From contig NC_083345.1 of the NCBI RefSeq assembly GCF_019175385.1, forward strand, positions 7,851,205-7,915,204: a DNA stretch of 64,000 nucleotides, read 5' to 3'. Shown here piece after piece: positions 11,140-22,229 of the stretch. Under the pieces are notes generated by a model. It was not told where the DNA came from, ran no database searches, and saw only the letters and a program-made list of their open reading frames with translations. A program made the position numbers and the translations under genes. Source of the DNA: Lycium barbarum (taxonomy: Eukaryota; Streptophyta; Magnoliopsida; Solanales; Solanaceae). Position 1 is the first letter of the stretch. Every line of letters begins with the position of its first letter.

Positions 11140-11669
11140 TTTATTTAACCGTCTTGCATTCTGTACACCTTCCCAAAGCATCAAAGGCCTTATTAATAGC
11201 TGACCATATTAAATGGGTTCCACGTTTTTTTCTGTTTTTTTTTTCTTATCTACATTAGAATGCACGTATCTTTACATTTCTGTACAAAAAGTGTTATTAC
11301 AATAGTGTTTGAATGGAGCAAAATGGTCACTCAATATTTGATGTACATTTTGGTAATTCAACTTTTGTTAACTTTTTGTTTCCCACTTTTAGAATAGTAT
11401 ATAGTATAGATTCTGTTGGTTGGACCAAAGGTGATGCACTTTAGCAAACTTAAGCGACTAAATTATATTTAAAGGACTAAATAGACCTACTCATATGGGA
11501 CAATTTTGGCCAAAAGCTCCATGTTCCAACATATATATCTCGAGTAGAAGGGTGCAAAATACAAACTGCATGCACACGAGTACAATTTATTTCAGATTTT
11601 TTTATGTACATGCATGCATAGATCGAAATCATCGAAGAGCTTTCATATGATACATGCATTCATCTTAGC

Positions 11670-11894
11670 TCAAACGTGTCGGCGGAGAGCATTAAGGAGA
11701 GATTGACCCAAGGCCATGGATGGACAGCAGTTGTTAATGCAGCAAACTTCATATTGTGGCTGACCATTGCAGAAGGGGCAGCTGTTGGAGCAGTACTCAG
11801 AGCACGACTCGGCATTCCCAGTGTAGCAACAAACTCCCATGATGAGTACTAGTAGTAGCACAACAACTAATGCATTGCTATTTTTCTTCATCAT
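11670..11894 (-). CDS. Small secreted cysteine-rich peptide (74 aa)
   Basis: A single-exon minus-strand ORF starts MMKKNSNALVVVLLLVLIMG, a typical signal peptide with likely cleavage after GNA (about residue 28). The mature part has eight cysteines spaced C-x3-C-x3-C-x2-C-x8-CC-x3-CC, then a short tail (MALGQSLLNALRRHV). The start codon context is GCCATGATG. A TATAAATA box lies 72-79 bp upstream, implying a 5' leader of about 45 nt, and there are no internal stops. Signal peptide, even cysteines and a clean promoter suggest an extracellular disulfide-rich peptide such as a signalling or defence peptide. The spacing does not match a family I can name, so function is unassigned. This is the best candidate for an intact host gene here. 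Confidence 0.65.
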   Translation of the reverse strand: MMKKNSNALVVVLLLVLIMGVCCYTGNAESCSEYCSNSCPFCNGQPQYEVCCINNCCPSMALGQSLLNALRRHV

Positions 11895-11965
11895 GGCTCC
11901 TTAATTTCTCTCTTTATATATGGTCTTTATAATTGTTTGTTGGAGGAGGTTATACTTGTTCTTCA

Positions 11966-11973
11966 TATTTATA
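11966..11973 (-). promoter_or_regulatory. TATA box of the cysteine-rich peptide gene
   Basis: TATAAATA on the minus strand sits about 75 bp before the ATG at 11894, which would put the transcription start near 11940. Motif and spacing fit a plant core promoter. Confidence 0.55.
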
Positions 11974-12069
11974 GACCAAAAAAACTGTATGTTTGCTTGA
12001 TTATTAGGTCCAATAATAGAGTTTCCTGTTCCTGTTTATGAATAGCTTAATTAAGGACAAATACTTGAG

Positions 12070-12122
12070 TTAACGGAAAAAGGTCAAAAATACCCCTAAA
12101 TTATTCGAAATAGGTCACCTAT
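12070..12122 (+). mobile_element. Half copy of the 11.03-kb MITE family
   Basis: AACGGAAAAAGGTCAAAAAT followed by ACCCCTAAATT matches the left arm of the MITE at 11025-11139. No right arm is present, because the sequence changes abruptly where the 122-bp direct repeat begins. Confidence 0.5.
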
Positions 12123-12126
12123 GTTG

Positions 12127-12248
12127 TGTTGGTTGGTACATGTTTGGTCCACGTTCCTAGACAAGGAGTAGGTACCACATACTTAGGAGTCCAAGCCAAA
12201 ATAGGGGCGTTATCGAGGGGCCTGGCTGTCCCTCAGTCAGCATATATG
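12127..12248 (+). repeat. Direct repeat, copy A (~122 bp)
   Basis: It runs from TGTTGGTTGGTACATG to GTCAGCATATA and matches 12630-12751 with about ten differences. The core GGGGCGTTATCGAGGGGCCT is identical in both. Nothing coding was recognised; the short ORFs over both copies come from the repeat. Confidence 0.8.
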
Positions 12249-12629
12249 TATCACCTCACACAATATTTCGCCGAACTTGGGTATGCTTATAATATCAAAA
12301 CTATTTAACGAGTTCCACATAAATCATTTAAACTTCCTAAAAAATATCTAATTAAGCGTAGAAGTAAAAATATGAATTTTTGAATACTGAAAAATGTCAT
12401 TAAAAATAGGAAGAACGGTACCAAACAAAAGTTTTAAGATAGTGTAATTTTTGTCTTTGGGTAATAGCTTTTGTAGCAACCATCAATAATTCATTTCTCG
12501 AACGACTATGACAAATGTAAGTAAGAAAGAAAGACCGGCATGAGAATCCATCGACCATTTACTACAATAGTACAAGTAGAACAAAAAATATAGAGGCATG
12601 GAATAAACGTGTTAGTAATTCACTGACCT

Positions 12630-12751
12630 TGTTGGTTGGTCCATGTTTGGTCCACGTTCCCATTCAAGGAGTAGGTACCACATACACAGGAGTCCAAGCC
12701 GAAATAGGGGCGTTATCGAGGGGCCTGGCTGTCCCTATCAGTCAGTATATG
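12630..12751 (+). repeat. Direct repeat, copy B (~122 bp)
   Basis: This partner of 12127-12248 starts about 503 bp downstream of copy A. It is GC-richer than its AT-rich surroundings. The intervening ~380 bp could be the body of a small element with these as terminal direct repeats, but no TG...CA ends are clear. Confidence 0.8.
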
Positions 12752-12894
12752 TTGGTCCAAGTTATGTCGTCTCAATAAATGAAGGAAAATTAAATGTCAT
12801 AATTATTTCTAAAAGCTATTTATAAATTATAATTATCTTTTCTAATAATTATATTTCGTAGTTACATTTTACATTTCGTAGCTACTATACATGA

Positions 12895-12975
12895 GGCGCG
12901 CTGTAGTTGGAGTAGTCATTGAGCATGTGCTTTGTCCTTGCGCGCCCAGGTTCGAATCCCGTTGGCCACATTCTT
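12895..12975 (+). mobile_element. tRNA-derived SINE-like sequence
   Basis: GGTTCGAATCCC (12949-12960) is a perfect pol III B box. TAGTTGGAGTAG (about 12904-12915) is an A-box-like motif 34 bp before it. The sequence does not fold as a full tRNA, so a SINE head is more likely than a tRNA gene. Confidence 0.4.
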
Positions 12976-12987
12976 TTTCTGAGAAAT

Positions 12988-13090
12988 TGCAATTTCGGTT
13001 GTATTTTCGTGTATTTCTTTGTATTTATATTTCAGATAGCAACCTTACAGCTGTACTTAAAAACACGGAAATACAGCCGAAATTGTAAAG
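12988..13090. repeat. Foldback adjoining the SINE-like head
   Basis: CAATTTCGGTTGTATTTTCG and CGGAAATACAGCCGAAATTG form ~20-bp imperfect inverted arms about 60 bp apart. The wider block (12845-13170) also has GTAGCTAC-type motifs on both sides. This may be a MITE, but no clear target duplication was seen. Confidence 0.45.
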
Positions 13091-13170
13091 GTAGCTAAGG
13101 TTTGTAAATTGCAAATTTGTAGTTATATATTGTTAAGAGCTTATAAAAGGTAGCTGTTTATGTAAGTTGC

Positions 13171-14837
13171 CCTTTAATATAACTATACGTGGATATGCAT
13201 CAATTAAAGACGATCATTTTTCTGATCTAATAAAGTGTTATTTTTATGGGCTACATATAAATCTTTTGTTATAAGGTATGGATTTTATATGCGTAGAAAC
13301 TAGTTAACTTTTCAGTTATAATTAGTGGGTTCATAACTGAAGAGTTGCACCTCTTTTGAAAGGTTACATTTAAAAAGTTATGTCTCTTCCGAAGAGGTGC
13401 CTTGCTGTTATAGATTAGTTGTGGTCTCTAAGTCTGTTACTAATTCTTTTCATTTCTGGCCCATTGAGAGAAGTGTCACAAAGAAAGTAACAAGACTTAG
13501 AAGATCATGACTTATTTTTATAATGGATAAAAGGTAAGTGCCCTTACTGTCCTTCTAAGAATTCATATTATTGACTAATGATTTACTAGCGATCATGTGT
13601 TGTTAATTGAGTTTTCCAACATCCTATACTGGAGGGGAGCCAAATACGCATAAAATATATAGGGGTTCCAAAGTATCATGCCTTAAAATCTTGTCACATA
13701 CATATATGAATCAGAAGAATACTGAATATTACTGTATGGCTAGTGAAGAAAGAAGGTAACCAAATTACTGATTGCAGATTGTGATTTCAGTTTTTCTTTG
13801 TGTCTTCAAATTTAGGGGAGCTCTTCCAGATTCCAAGCGTACTACCTCATAACAAAACGTCTCGTTACCCTCATAAGTTACCTTTTTAACTCAAATGTTT
13901 TCTTGAAGTCCTTATCAGAGCAATAGTAACCATAGTTAATATCATTGGTTAACAAAATGAAATCTGCTACATTTAATTATTTAACGTGTAACACGTCTGG
14001 AGTAGAATTGGAGGAAATGGAGAGATCTCTTACTGCATAGTTGCCAAATCCCTGCACTGTAACTTCATGCTAATTAAAAAAGGGTCAAAGAATCAAATTT
14101 ACCCTCTAAGTATGATTTATAATTTAAATTTATCATCCGTCAAAGTTTGGAATCAAATTTGTCCTCCCCGTTAAGATATTTGATATGTTTGCCTTTTTAT
14201 GGATGGACGTCCACATCACAAAAAAAAAATAGCCACGTTGGATTCACATCAGATTTACGTAGGTAACTCGTACCCAACTCAATAAACCCATAACCTGACC
14301 CGTATTCCCATCCCATAAATATTTTTTCAACCCTAGATCATTTTTTTTCTGCAATATACTGAAGGTAGAAATTGAATCATCTGAATCACAATACAAAAAA
14401 ACAAAAATTAAAATAAAACATATAATACTAAAAATAAAATAAACATTATAAGGGTTGGGTATAGAGAGAGTAGTAATGAGAAGTAATAATTCCATCATTG
14501 AATTTCCAGTCAAATTGCTCACAAACCTGGAAAGGCAAATTGTCAAAAAATCAAATCATAACAAAATGGAAAAATTAGAGATTTGTAGAAAAATAATGAG
14601 AAGAAATCGTAACAGTTCCCTAAGATGTTTGTTTGGATTGAATGTTGTCAGAGAACCCATCGTCGGTAACAGAGATGGCAAAGTTCGTTAAGTGTGTGAG
14701 CAGTGAACTGTTGCACCGGTGAACTTGAAACAGTTTTGAATCGGAACTTCAAAGACTATTCGAGCAAAGGAGATGAATTTAAAAAAGAACAGGCCGCACA
14801 ATGATAGGTGTTCTTTATATTTATCTAACAAAAGTAC
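13171..14837. other. Intergenic stretch without recognisable genes
   Basis: AT-rich with short ORFs only. At about 14070-14190 is a low-copy-looking sequence containing AAGGGTCAAAGAATCAAATT, resembling tips of small DNA elements. The ORFs at 14244-14546 (minus) and 14455-14691 (plus) overlap, show no family and are not called. Confidence 0.4.
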
Positions 14838-14840
14838 TTA

Positions 14841-15081
14841 GAGCCTGTTTGGATGGGCTTATGCCTATCCAAAAAAATTAGTTGGGGTAGTCTAATTTTT
14901 TTTTTTTTGGCTTATAAGCTGTTTTCAACTTATAAGCTGCTTTAGATAAGCTAAGTCAAATGGGTCCAATTATTTTTTTAAGTTTATTTTAAGTACAAAA
15001 TGACTTTAAGTTGGCCAGATAAACACTCAAAAAAGCTGAAAACAACTTATAAGCAACTTATGAGCCAATCCAAACGGGCTC
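14841..15081. mobile_element. PIF/Harbinger-type MITE with TTA target duplication
   Basis: The ends are GAGCCTGTTTGGATGGGCTT and, on the right, CCAATCCAAACGGGCTC, an inverted match. TTA flanks both sides (14838-14840, 15082-15084). Internal TTATAAGC-type arms extend the foldback. The 3-bp TTA duplication is diagnostic of PIF/Harbinger-mobilised MITEs. Confidence 0.85.
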
Positions 15082-15084
15082 TTA

Positions 15085-15777
15085 GTATTTAGTACTTTGG
15101 GCTTTTGATGTTTATTCATGTTATGAAATCGAAGAAATGAGAGAGATCGAGAATGAACAGAACGCATTGCATTGTTTCTTTCACTGAATATAAAAGACTA
15201 ATCACTATTTATAGAGAACTAAAGAAAATAAAATAAAATGAAATATGCAATTTTTCTTATAGATACTAAACTAAAAGAAAATAAATATTTTATATTTAAT
15301 GTAGATCCTTAACTTAGAAAGAACATAAATATTTAAGTATATTCGTAAATGAAAAAAAAGTAAATATTACCATTAATGTAAATCATAACAGAGAAGGAAA
15401 GTAAATTTTAACAATTCAAGTTTCATTTTTTATGCATTTTCCGTTATTTGATTTGTTTAACCTCAACTTTTGCTTCTTATCTAGAAAGGGTTTGTAGTTA
15501 TCGGTTAATTTTTGTGTGGTTATGTGTTGTATGTTGTGTTCTTGAGCCTTTTTCTGATTTTATATTATATATCATACGCATGTTTAAACACTTTCTTTTT
15601 TATGATTTTAAAGAGTTTGAATATATTGATATGGGATAAATGTGCAATGTACGAAAAATAATTCTTCTAAATATAAGAGGATCAAGTTCTTTAATATAGT
15701 GATTTAGTAACCTCATAAAAGTACAGACTACAATCAAGATTTGATGGACATTACTAAACTCGGATTTTTTTTGTTTG
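15085..15777. other. Intergenic DNA upstream of the S1 homologue
   Basis: AT-rich, with no recognisable coding sequence. It may include upstream regulatory DNA of the S1-family gene, but only the TATA box at 15778 can be pointed to. Confidence 0.4.
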
Positions 15778-15785
15778 TATAAAAC
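15778..15785 (+). promoter_or_regulatory. TATA box of the S1-family gene
   Basis: TATAAAAC lies 55 bp before the ATG at 15833, implying a leader of roughly 25 nt. The out-of-frame ATG at about 15789 would then lie upstream of the transcription start and should not interfere. Confidence 0.5.
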
Positions 15786-15832
15786 ACCATGGCCCCTCTA
15801 TCCCCTCACTTTCAATACTTATCTTTTCTCAT

Positions 15833-16277
15833 ATGGCTCTCTCGTTCATCAACATCTTCTTCTTATTGTTATTGATCACTCCTTTTGACCTTTCATTAGC
15901 AAAAAAATGTATATTTTCCACTAAGTATCAGGTACATGTTATCAACAAACTTCCTTCTAATTTTCCAAAACTGCAAATTCACTGCGCGTCGAAGAATAGA
16001 GAAATTGGTTTTTCTTCCCGTAGATGGGGACTTAAGTTGGTCGTTTTGCGGGAATTTTTTGAATAATATTTTGTACTTCTGTCACTTTTGGTGGGGTTCA
16101 AAGGATACATCTATTCATGTGTTTGACAAACCAAACTATTGCATCAAAGATGGACAAAATCGAAATCTTTTGAATTATTGTAAATGGGAGGTGAGATCAG
16201 ATGGTTTTTATTTGGAACAATATAATGCTGATAATGGAACATATTATATGGATCGCTATTTTGAGTGGTCTAATTAG
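15833..16277 (+). pseudogene. Plant self-incompatibility S1 / S-protein homologue (SPH), frameshifted
   Basis: Starting at ATG 15833, a signal peptide (MALSFINIFFLLLLITPFDL, cleavage likely after SLA, residue 23) leads into the S1-family fold: VHVINKLP, KLQIHCASK, then in the +1 frame PVDGDLSWSFC, LYFCHFWWGSK and YCKWEVRSDGFYL, ending at TAA 16275. These blocks and the cysteines are typical of S-protein homologues, small secreted proteins first known from poppy self-incompatibility, most members being of unknown role. The frame changes near 16008-16013, where about two residues of the usual G-[FY]-H-T-L segment are missing, consistent with a 5-base deletion. Otherwise all conserved parts and a TATA box are present, so this is a recent pseudogene or possibly a sequencing error. 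Confidence 0.75.
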
Positions 16278-17498
16278 GGAATATGATGTTTTGCTTGTGT
16301 TCTTGTTTATGTAAAGTGAGAAGGAAAAATAAGACTGAATTTTAGTGTTGCTTTCGTTCTTATTTATTCTTGTGTTTTTATTTTGGAAAAAAATTCAGAT
16401 TTGCCCCTGTACTTTGCAAACAAATTATCTTTGCCCTCAATTAGAGGTTTGATTCATCCGTATTCCCTCCATTATAATTTTGATTCGAAATTTGTCCTTA
16501 ATTATTAACCGACCAACATTATATATATAGCTAGGGAAAATGTCTAAATTAATTCTTATGGCTGGAAATTGCTCTTAATCACACGGACCAACATTTATCC
16601 TTATATAGAACAATGGAATACCACTCAAAAGTGGCAGATAGATGTTACAAATTCATTTCTTGATCAGATATAATGCAACTCATTTTTCATGGTGGAAATC
16701 AATTTTATGGCTTCACTTTTGGTACTTGACTCGATACATATAGGGATTATTAATTTTTTTGGATCCTTGTCATCGATTAGGATTAAAGATCCCCTCCATT
16801 GATGTTTGGTCCAGTTTTATTTAATGGTATTACCGATTTGTTACATGTATCAATTTTATTATTTCATGGTTGAGATTTCTTTTGTAGTAGTTATCTAAAA
16901 ATGATAAAAATAGTATTTAATACAAATTTAAATATGCAAACACTAACGGCGGCCGTCTATATCAACGAGCCTCACACCCAAATGCAACCCCCATGATTCA
17001 TAGTACAGTCCAACAAATTTATTCTGACAAATTACAAATGTTTTGTTTTCTTTTGAAGTCGATATTTCTGATGTTTTCGAAAAGTAATATGACAAGTATA
17101 ATTTGTTTCAGATCGACATAAAACTTAAATAATGAGATTCATATGAAGTTAAATGAATTTTAAAATAGGGATATATCTTATGATTACGAGTGTTCAAACC
17201 AAATCGTAAAAATAATACCAAATCGAAAACTGTAATCAAATCGATAAGAAAAAATTGGCTAGGATTGATTTGGTATCGAGTAATAAAAAATTGAACCAAA
17301 CCAATATATAAATATATCATTTTTGTTATTTTTTTAAGATTTTATGTAGAGTTTTCCTTAAAAGCATGTCAAGAAATAATTCTCGTTGGATGTAATATTT
17401 AATAGAATTATACGATACATTCATTTCTATATATATTTTGAAGGCCAAACTCATCGGGACACTTGACAAGATATTTCACTTAGACACCTCAACTAATA
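16278..17498. other. Intergenic stretch with MITE debris
   Basis: At 16385-16510 a sequence with AGATTTGCCCCTGTACTTTG resembles tips of small Solanaceae DNA elements. At about 17188-17305, ACCAAATCG-rich foldback sequence resembles the GGTTTGGTTTGG MITE family seen at 59.4 kb. No genes recognised. Confidence 0.4.
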
Positions 17499-17864
17499 GT
17501 CTGTTTGGCCAAACTTATAAAATCAACTTATTTTTAAAAGTACTTTTAAAAAAAAATAGTTTTCAAAAAAGCACTTTTAGCGAAAAGCAGTTTGTGTCTG
17601 GCCAATTAATTAAAAAAACACTTTTAAGCAGCAATTAGTGTTTAGCCAAGCTTTTAAAAGGTGCTTCTATTTGTATTTTTCTCAAAATTATTTTTCAAAA
17701 AAGTGCTTTTGGGCAAAAACTGTTTTTTTAGCTTTTGAAAAATTGTTTCTGCTACTCTCCAGAACCACTTATTTTCTCTCAAAAGCTTGGCCAAACACCT
17801 CACTTTAAGCACTTATTAAAACAATAAATACTTTTAGGGAAAAAATAAATTTGGTCAAACAGGC
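17499..17864. mobile_element. MITE with GTCTGTTTGGCCAAA ends
   Basis: Left end GTCTGTTTGGCCAAAC; right end TTTGGTCAAACAGGC, its inverted partner. TA flanks both sides (17497-17498, 17865-17866). The interior carries several AAGTGCTTTT/AAAAGCACTT foldback motifs. Non-coding, about 366 bp; superfamily not certain. Confidence 0.65.
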
Positions 17865-17866
17865 TA

Positions 17867-20427
17867 TAATCCTTATATCTATTGAGCACTCAGACTACAT
17901 GAAATTTGTTCCAATTAGACTCTTTTTACTGAGATGACATGATGAGTGTAATATACTCAAAATCAGGGCGTGAGAGGTTCACTTAAGCAATTTTTATTTT
18001 ATTTTTCTCTTCTTCTTCCCCATTTTTCTATCCACTACCTCCCACCATTTCTGCAAACTTAAACTCCTTCCATGGTGGTCAAATTTGGTCTCTTCAGTTG
18101 CAAATTGAAAGAAGATGGGTCATTCCAATCAAAGTTTCCTCTTCCATATCCCGATTTCTCTTCATCCCTTTAAGCCATTCCCACTAATTCAATTGAAAAC
18201 AATATATCATCACCTTCGTTGCTTTACAGTATTCATCCATATGGACTACTGATTAGATTTCACAACGAGACTATTTTTGGATTTCCAAGAGTCAATCGCC
18301 TTAATATAGTTTCTTATTTATTGCTATTGTTTTTGCTCCTTCTCTTTGAGGATTGAATATCGGAGCAGCAAATTGAAGAAGAGATTTGGTATTTTTGTTT
18401 GTGAAATTCATAGAAGAGACTGGAGAAAAAAGGAATTATTACTAGGCTTCCACAGTTCCGGCCAAGTCTAATAGCCCATAGAAGATGGATAACAAATCAA
18501 TGTCGCTTCAACGGCAGGTGAAAATTCTTGTCAATCGCAGGTGCCTCCCGATGGGTTTGACCTATTTTGAATAATGCTTAATTTAACATGTATCATCACT
18601 CTTATATCAATCGTTGTTGACATGCGTCAATTTATTTATTCTTTCATGTTTATATTTCAAGATATATTAAACTTTTATATTTTCGTCGAGTTCGAGGCTA
18701 ACCAAATAACTATTGTGTTCAATGTTATCTAGACTTATATTGATTTATCAAATCTTTATGAATCACTCCAAAAAATAAGATCCACATAGTATTCATGTGA
18801 CCAAGAAAAACCGAAAAACCCGACAAAATCGAAACAACCAAACATATATACTCACAATCACTTTTATGTTTCAGTATCTTGACCTTAATAATTCAGATTA
18901 ACTAAAAAATAAAATTGGCATAAATCATATGGTAAATTATTTCTTGAAGCTTTTGTGATCAATCTCGAAAATATTTGCCTGCAAAATGTATATAACATCT
19001 ATACGTTAATAGATAAATGTGTATTAGCGCCAAGGTTTCTCCTGTGTTGATTTTGATGATAACAAATCAATATAAATTTTATTAACGGAGCATTTACTTA
19101 ATTGTTGAAAATTCTTTTTTTATGCAGGTTTAGATGATGAAGGATTTTGTGAAGATCCAAACAAAAATAATGAAAGAAGATATTTCCAAGCTTAATGGAA
19201 GGAATAACTTTTGAAAGCTATGGAAGGAAGCTTGCCAAAATCTGGAAGGAAGATCTGCTACTTCAAGGGAAGAATATTACTCTGATTTTATGGAAAAAAA
19301 TTCTACAAAAGGAAAACATCAAGATCAATATGTTATTTAGGAAAGGTCCAAATTTCATGGAGTATCAAGATATGCTAGAAGTTTCAAGTGTACAAAAGAG
19401 TTCACATTTTGAGTGATTAAAGTTTAAATTCAGATAGATATGATTATATTGGAATTAATAAAAATGTAGACCAAGGTCAAACGGAGAGGATCTTGATATT
19501 CTCTTGCAATTAAATAAGATCTCATATTTGTACAATCCAGAGAGAAAGAGTTCAGAGAAACTATTCGAGAGAATATTAGTTACTCTGGAAAGAAGATATC
19601 CTATGAAAGGAAAGATCTCTAAAGATGTTCAAATTTGAATATATTTGCTTCAAGTTTGGAAGGAAGGTGATGAATTTACTATAATTTTAAGGAAAGATTA
19701 TTCCGAAGATTCCCTGAGTTACTATAAGCTTTGTTATGGGAATAAATTATATTTCTAAGACCTATTATGAAAAGGAAAGAATCTCAAATTATTACTGTAT
19801 GATTGAGGATTCCCCAAGTGTTCCATAATTTATGGAAGTAAATGAAGAAGCATATTTGGAAAAGAAAATATGGAGTGTCTAGATGTTATGTAATTATATT
19901 CAAAACTGAAGTACACTTTATATTGGAAACGGTTAGACACTCCATTAATCTCACTTTAGAAAAGATGTGTCTCTTTGTTTGTCTAAAAAACTGAAGAAGA
20001 TAAAGAGTTGCAATAAAAAACTGAAGAAGATAAAGAGTTGCAATTAATTATATAACATATATCAAATTCATCTACAGAATAACAAATTATATTTGAATGG
20101 TCTTCTTGTTTCAATCTATTCATTCAAAGTATTGCTCTTTATCATAAATTAATTGTGGTGCTAATGGACAAATTGTCGTTATTCATGTCTATGTTCATAA
20201 AGGAATCATGACATTTATTTAGAGGCGTATAATATATTGGTATTCATCTCTCACGTAGATTTTATTCTTTACAAGAAATTGATTGATGAGTGCATAGTGG
20301 AGAATTTGTCGATGTTAATTGTGAGTATACCACATACTTGTTAATATTTGATTCTCGCCTTTCCATGCTTGATTTAAGGGGCCGTCCATGTATTTGACTT
20401 TCAAATTAACTTGAATTCAATAAGAGG
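17867..20427. other. Intergenic stretch, no gene recognised
   Basis: At 19045 a copia-LTR-like start (TGTTGATTTTGATGATAACA) appears, but no matching end with target duplication was found. A perfect ~33-bp tandem duplication sits at about 19983-20045. The 73-codon ORF at 19195-19416 shows no family. Pyrimidine-rich sequence at 18000-18060 is non-coding. Confidence 0.35.
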
Positions 20428-20682
20428 ATCTCTTTGTGTTGATAGGACATCATATCATTCAACGCATTAAAAATTAAGTGGAAAGACTCAAAAAGTTGTT
20501 TGTAAGATTTGCTTTTAAGTCTTTTTCTTTACCTTTCTAACACATGATTGACAAGTGAACTAAGATTTTTGAATGTGGAGACATTCAAAAAGAAAAAAAA
20601 TGAAAGGTTCTATTTAATTTCTATCAATTTTCCCTCTTCAAGACGTTGAATGGCAAGTTGTTCTATCAACACAAAGAACTCA
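20428..20682. repeat. Foldback of ~255 bp
   Basis: CTCTTTGTGTTGATAGGA near the left end matches the reverse complement of TTCTATCAACACAAAGAA on the right. A second paired block, ATTCAACG / CGTTGAAT, lies further in. No flanking duplication was identified, so the mobile type is unknown. Confidence 0.45.
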
Positions 20683-21714
20683 CAAGTAATTTGCTAGAAC
20701 GAATCACAAATTATGAACTATACTGCATTTATACTACCGCTTCAAGAAGCTCTTGTGTAATTTTATGGATGTTTCAATCGGTAATGGCCTAAAAAATTTG
20801 AACTTCCTTGTTTTATTTGAAAATTTTACAAAAGGAATTTTCAAAATCCTCTTTCATCACTTTACAAGAAAATAAGCTCAAGGTTTATGTATGACCTACA
20901 ATACAATAATTTATATAGTCAAGCACCAAAAAATAAATTAATTAATAAATAAAAAAGAAAAATGAAAAATGTGAGTACAAACACGAAAAATGTAAGATTA
21001 ATATATAAATTTAACTTTTCTATACAAAAATGACGACTCGAAATTAAGTTTCCAAGAAGAAAGGATTGCCTGTGGGTATATACATAACTGCTTCAGTAGC
21101 TCTTTTCCGCAATAACAAATTGACTAAAAATCTCTTCAGTCTTCCATTCTCATCAAAACTTTCATTCATTATTGCCTTGTATCTCGGAAAGCTATTTGTA
21201 CTTGTTAAAAATTATAAATAAAAAATAATAATTCTCATTTTTTATTTAGCTTAATTTGTTATTTTCCTCTTCGAGTAATTAAATTTACTAAGTTAGACGA
21301 ACATTCATTTGTGTAGGATTTTCATTATATAAGAGATTTAAGTCTTTAATTTTGAAAAACAAGAATAACAATAATGTATTTGTATAGAATTTACATAATA
21401 TGGGGGTGGATTTGCAGTTGTTTCATATTGCAGGGGCATCTTAGTGTAATTTACTCTTTTTTTTTATTTTAAAACTATTGAAATCTTCCACTTGTAGCTT
21501 GTTTCATTTATCTATCAGATGCTGCATTCACTACCAAGAAAAGCAGTAGGTGGGCGGTATGTACGCTTCCGGCCTTAATAAGAGATTTCAGCTTTCATAA
21601 TAATCGAGTCGCCTAAGTTAGACTTACTAACATGAAATTGGATTACTCGTACCCAAAGCAACAACGGACCAAGAAATGCTAAATTTATTCATTTCCACTA
21701 TAGTTTTACAAACT

Positions 21715-22215
21715 TCGGGAAGCGAGAATGAGATGGTTTGGGCATGTGAAGAGGAGAGACACGGATGCCCCAGTGCGGAGGTGTGAGAGGTTGGCTATGG
21801 ATGGTTTCAAAAGAGGTAGGAGTAGGCCGAAGAAGTATTGGGGAGAGGTGATTAGACATGATATGACGCAGTTATAACTTACCGAGGACATGACTATAGA
21901 TAGGAGGGTATGGAGGACTCAGATTAGGGTGGAGGACTAGTAGATAGTCTCGTTTATCCTTTCATATTAGTAATCGCATTATCGCGCTATAGTTTCTTGT
22001 GCTTTGATTTCCGCTATTATTTGTTATTTCCTGTACTTTGATTATCTTATTTTATGTGTGGTAGCTACTATCCCTTTGCAAACTACTTCATCATGGCTTA
22101 ATTGCTTTCGTTATTTTCATTTCAATATCACTTTGAATTTCTTGGTCTTATCTGACATTTTTTTTATGCTTTCTATTGAGCCGAGGGTCTTTCGGAAACA
22201 ACTGTCCTACCTTGA
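21715..22215 (+). mobile_element. 3' end of a LINE retrotransposon (5'-truncated)
   Basis: The frame from about 21722 reads [20 protein letters not shown], then [19 protein letters not shown], then LTEDMTIDRRVWRTQ, ending at TAG about 21940. This is the well-known C-terminal region of plant LINE reverse transcriptases. One in-frame TAA interrupts it after MTQL. The tail then contains GAGCCGAGGGTCTTTCGGAA, the conserved 3' end of this family in Solanaceae. No poly-A or target duplication is clear. It ends almost exactly where dioxygenase exon 1 sequence begins, so it may have truncated that gene. Confidence 0.8.
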
Positions 22216-22229
22216 TAGGAGTAAGATCA

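Noticed and set aside
19045..20673. Possible copia solo LTR (TGTTGATTTTGATGATAACA ... TCAACA)
   Set aside because: The right end coincides with a separate small foldback and the flanking 5-mers do not match, so boundaries could not be supported.
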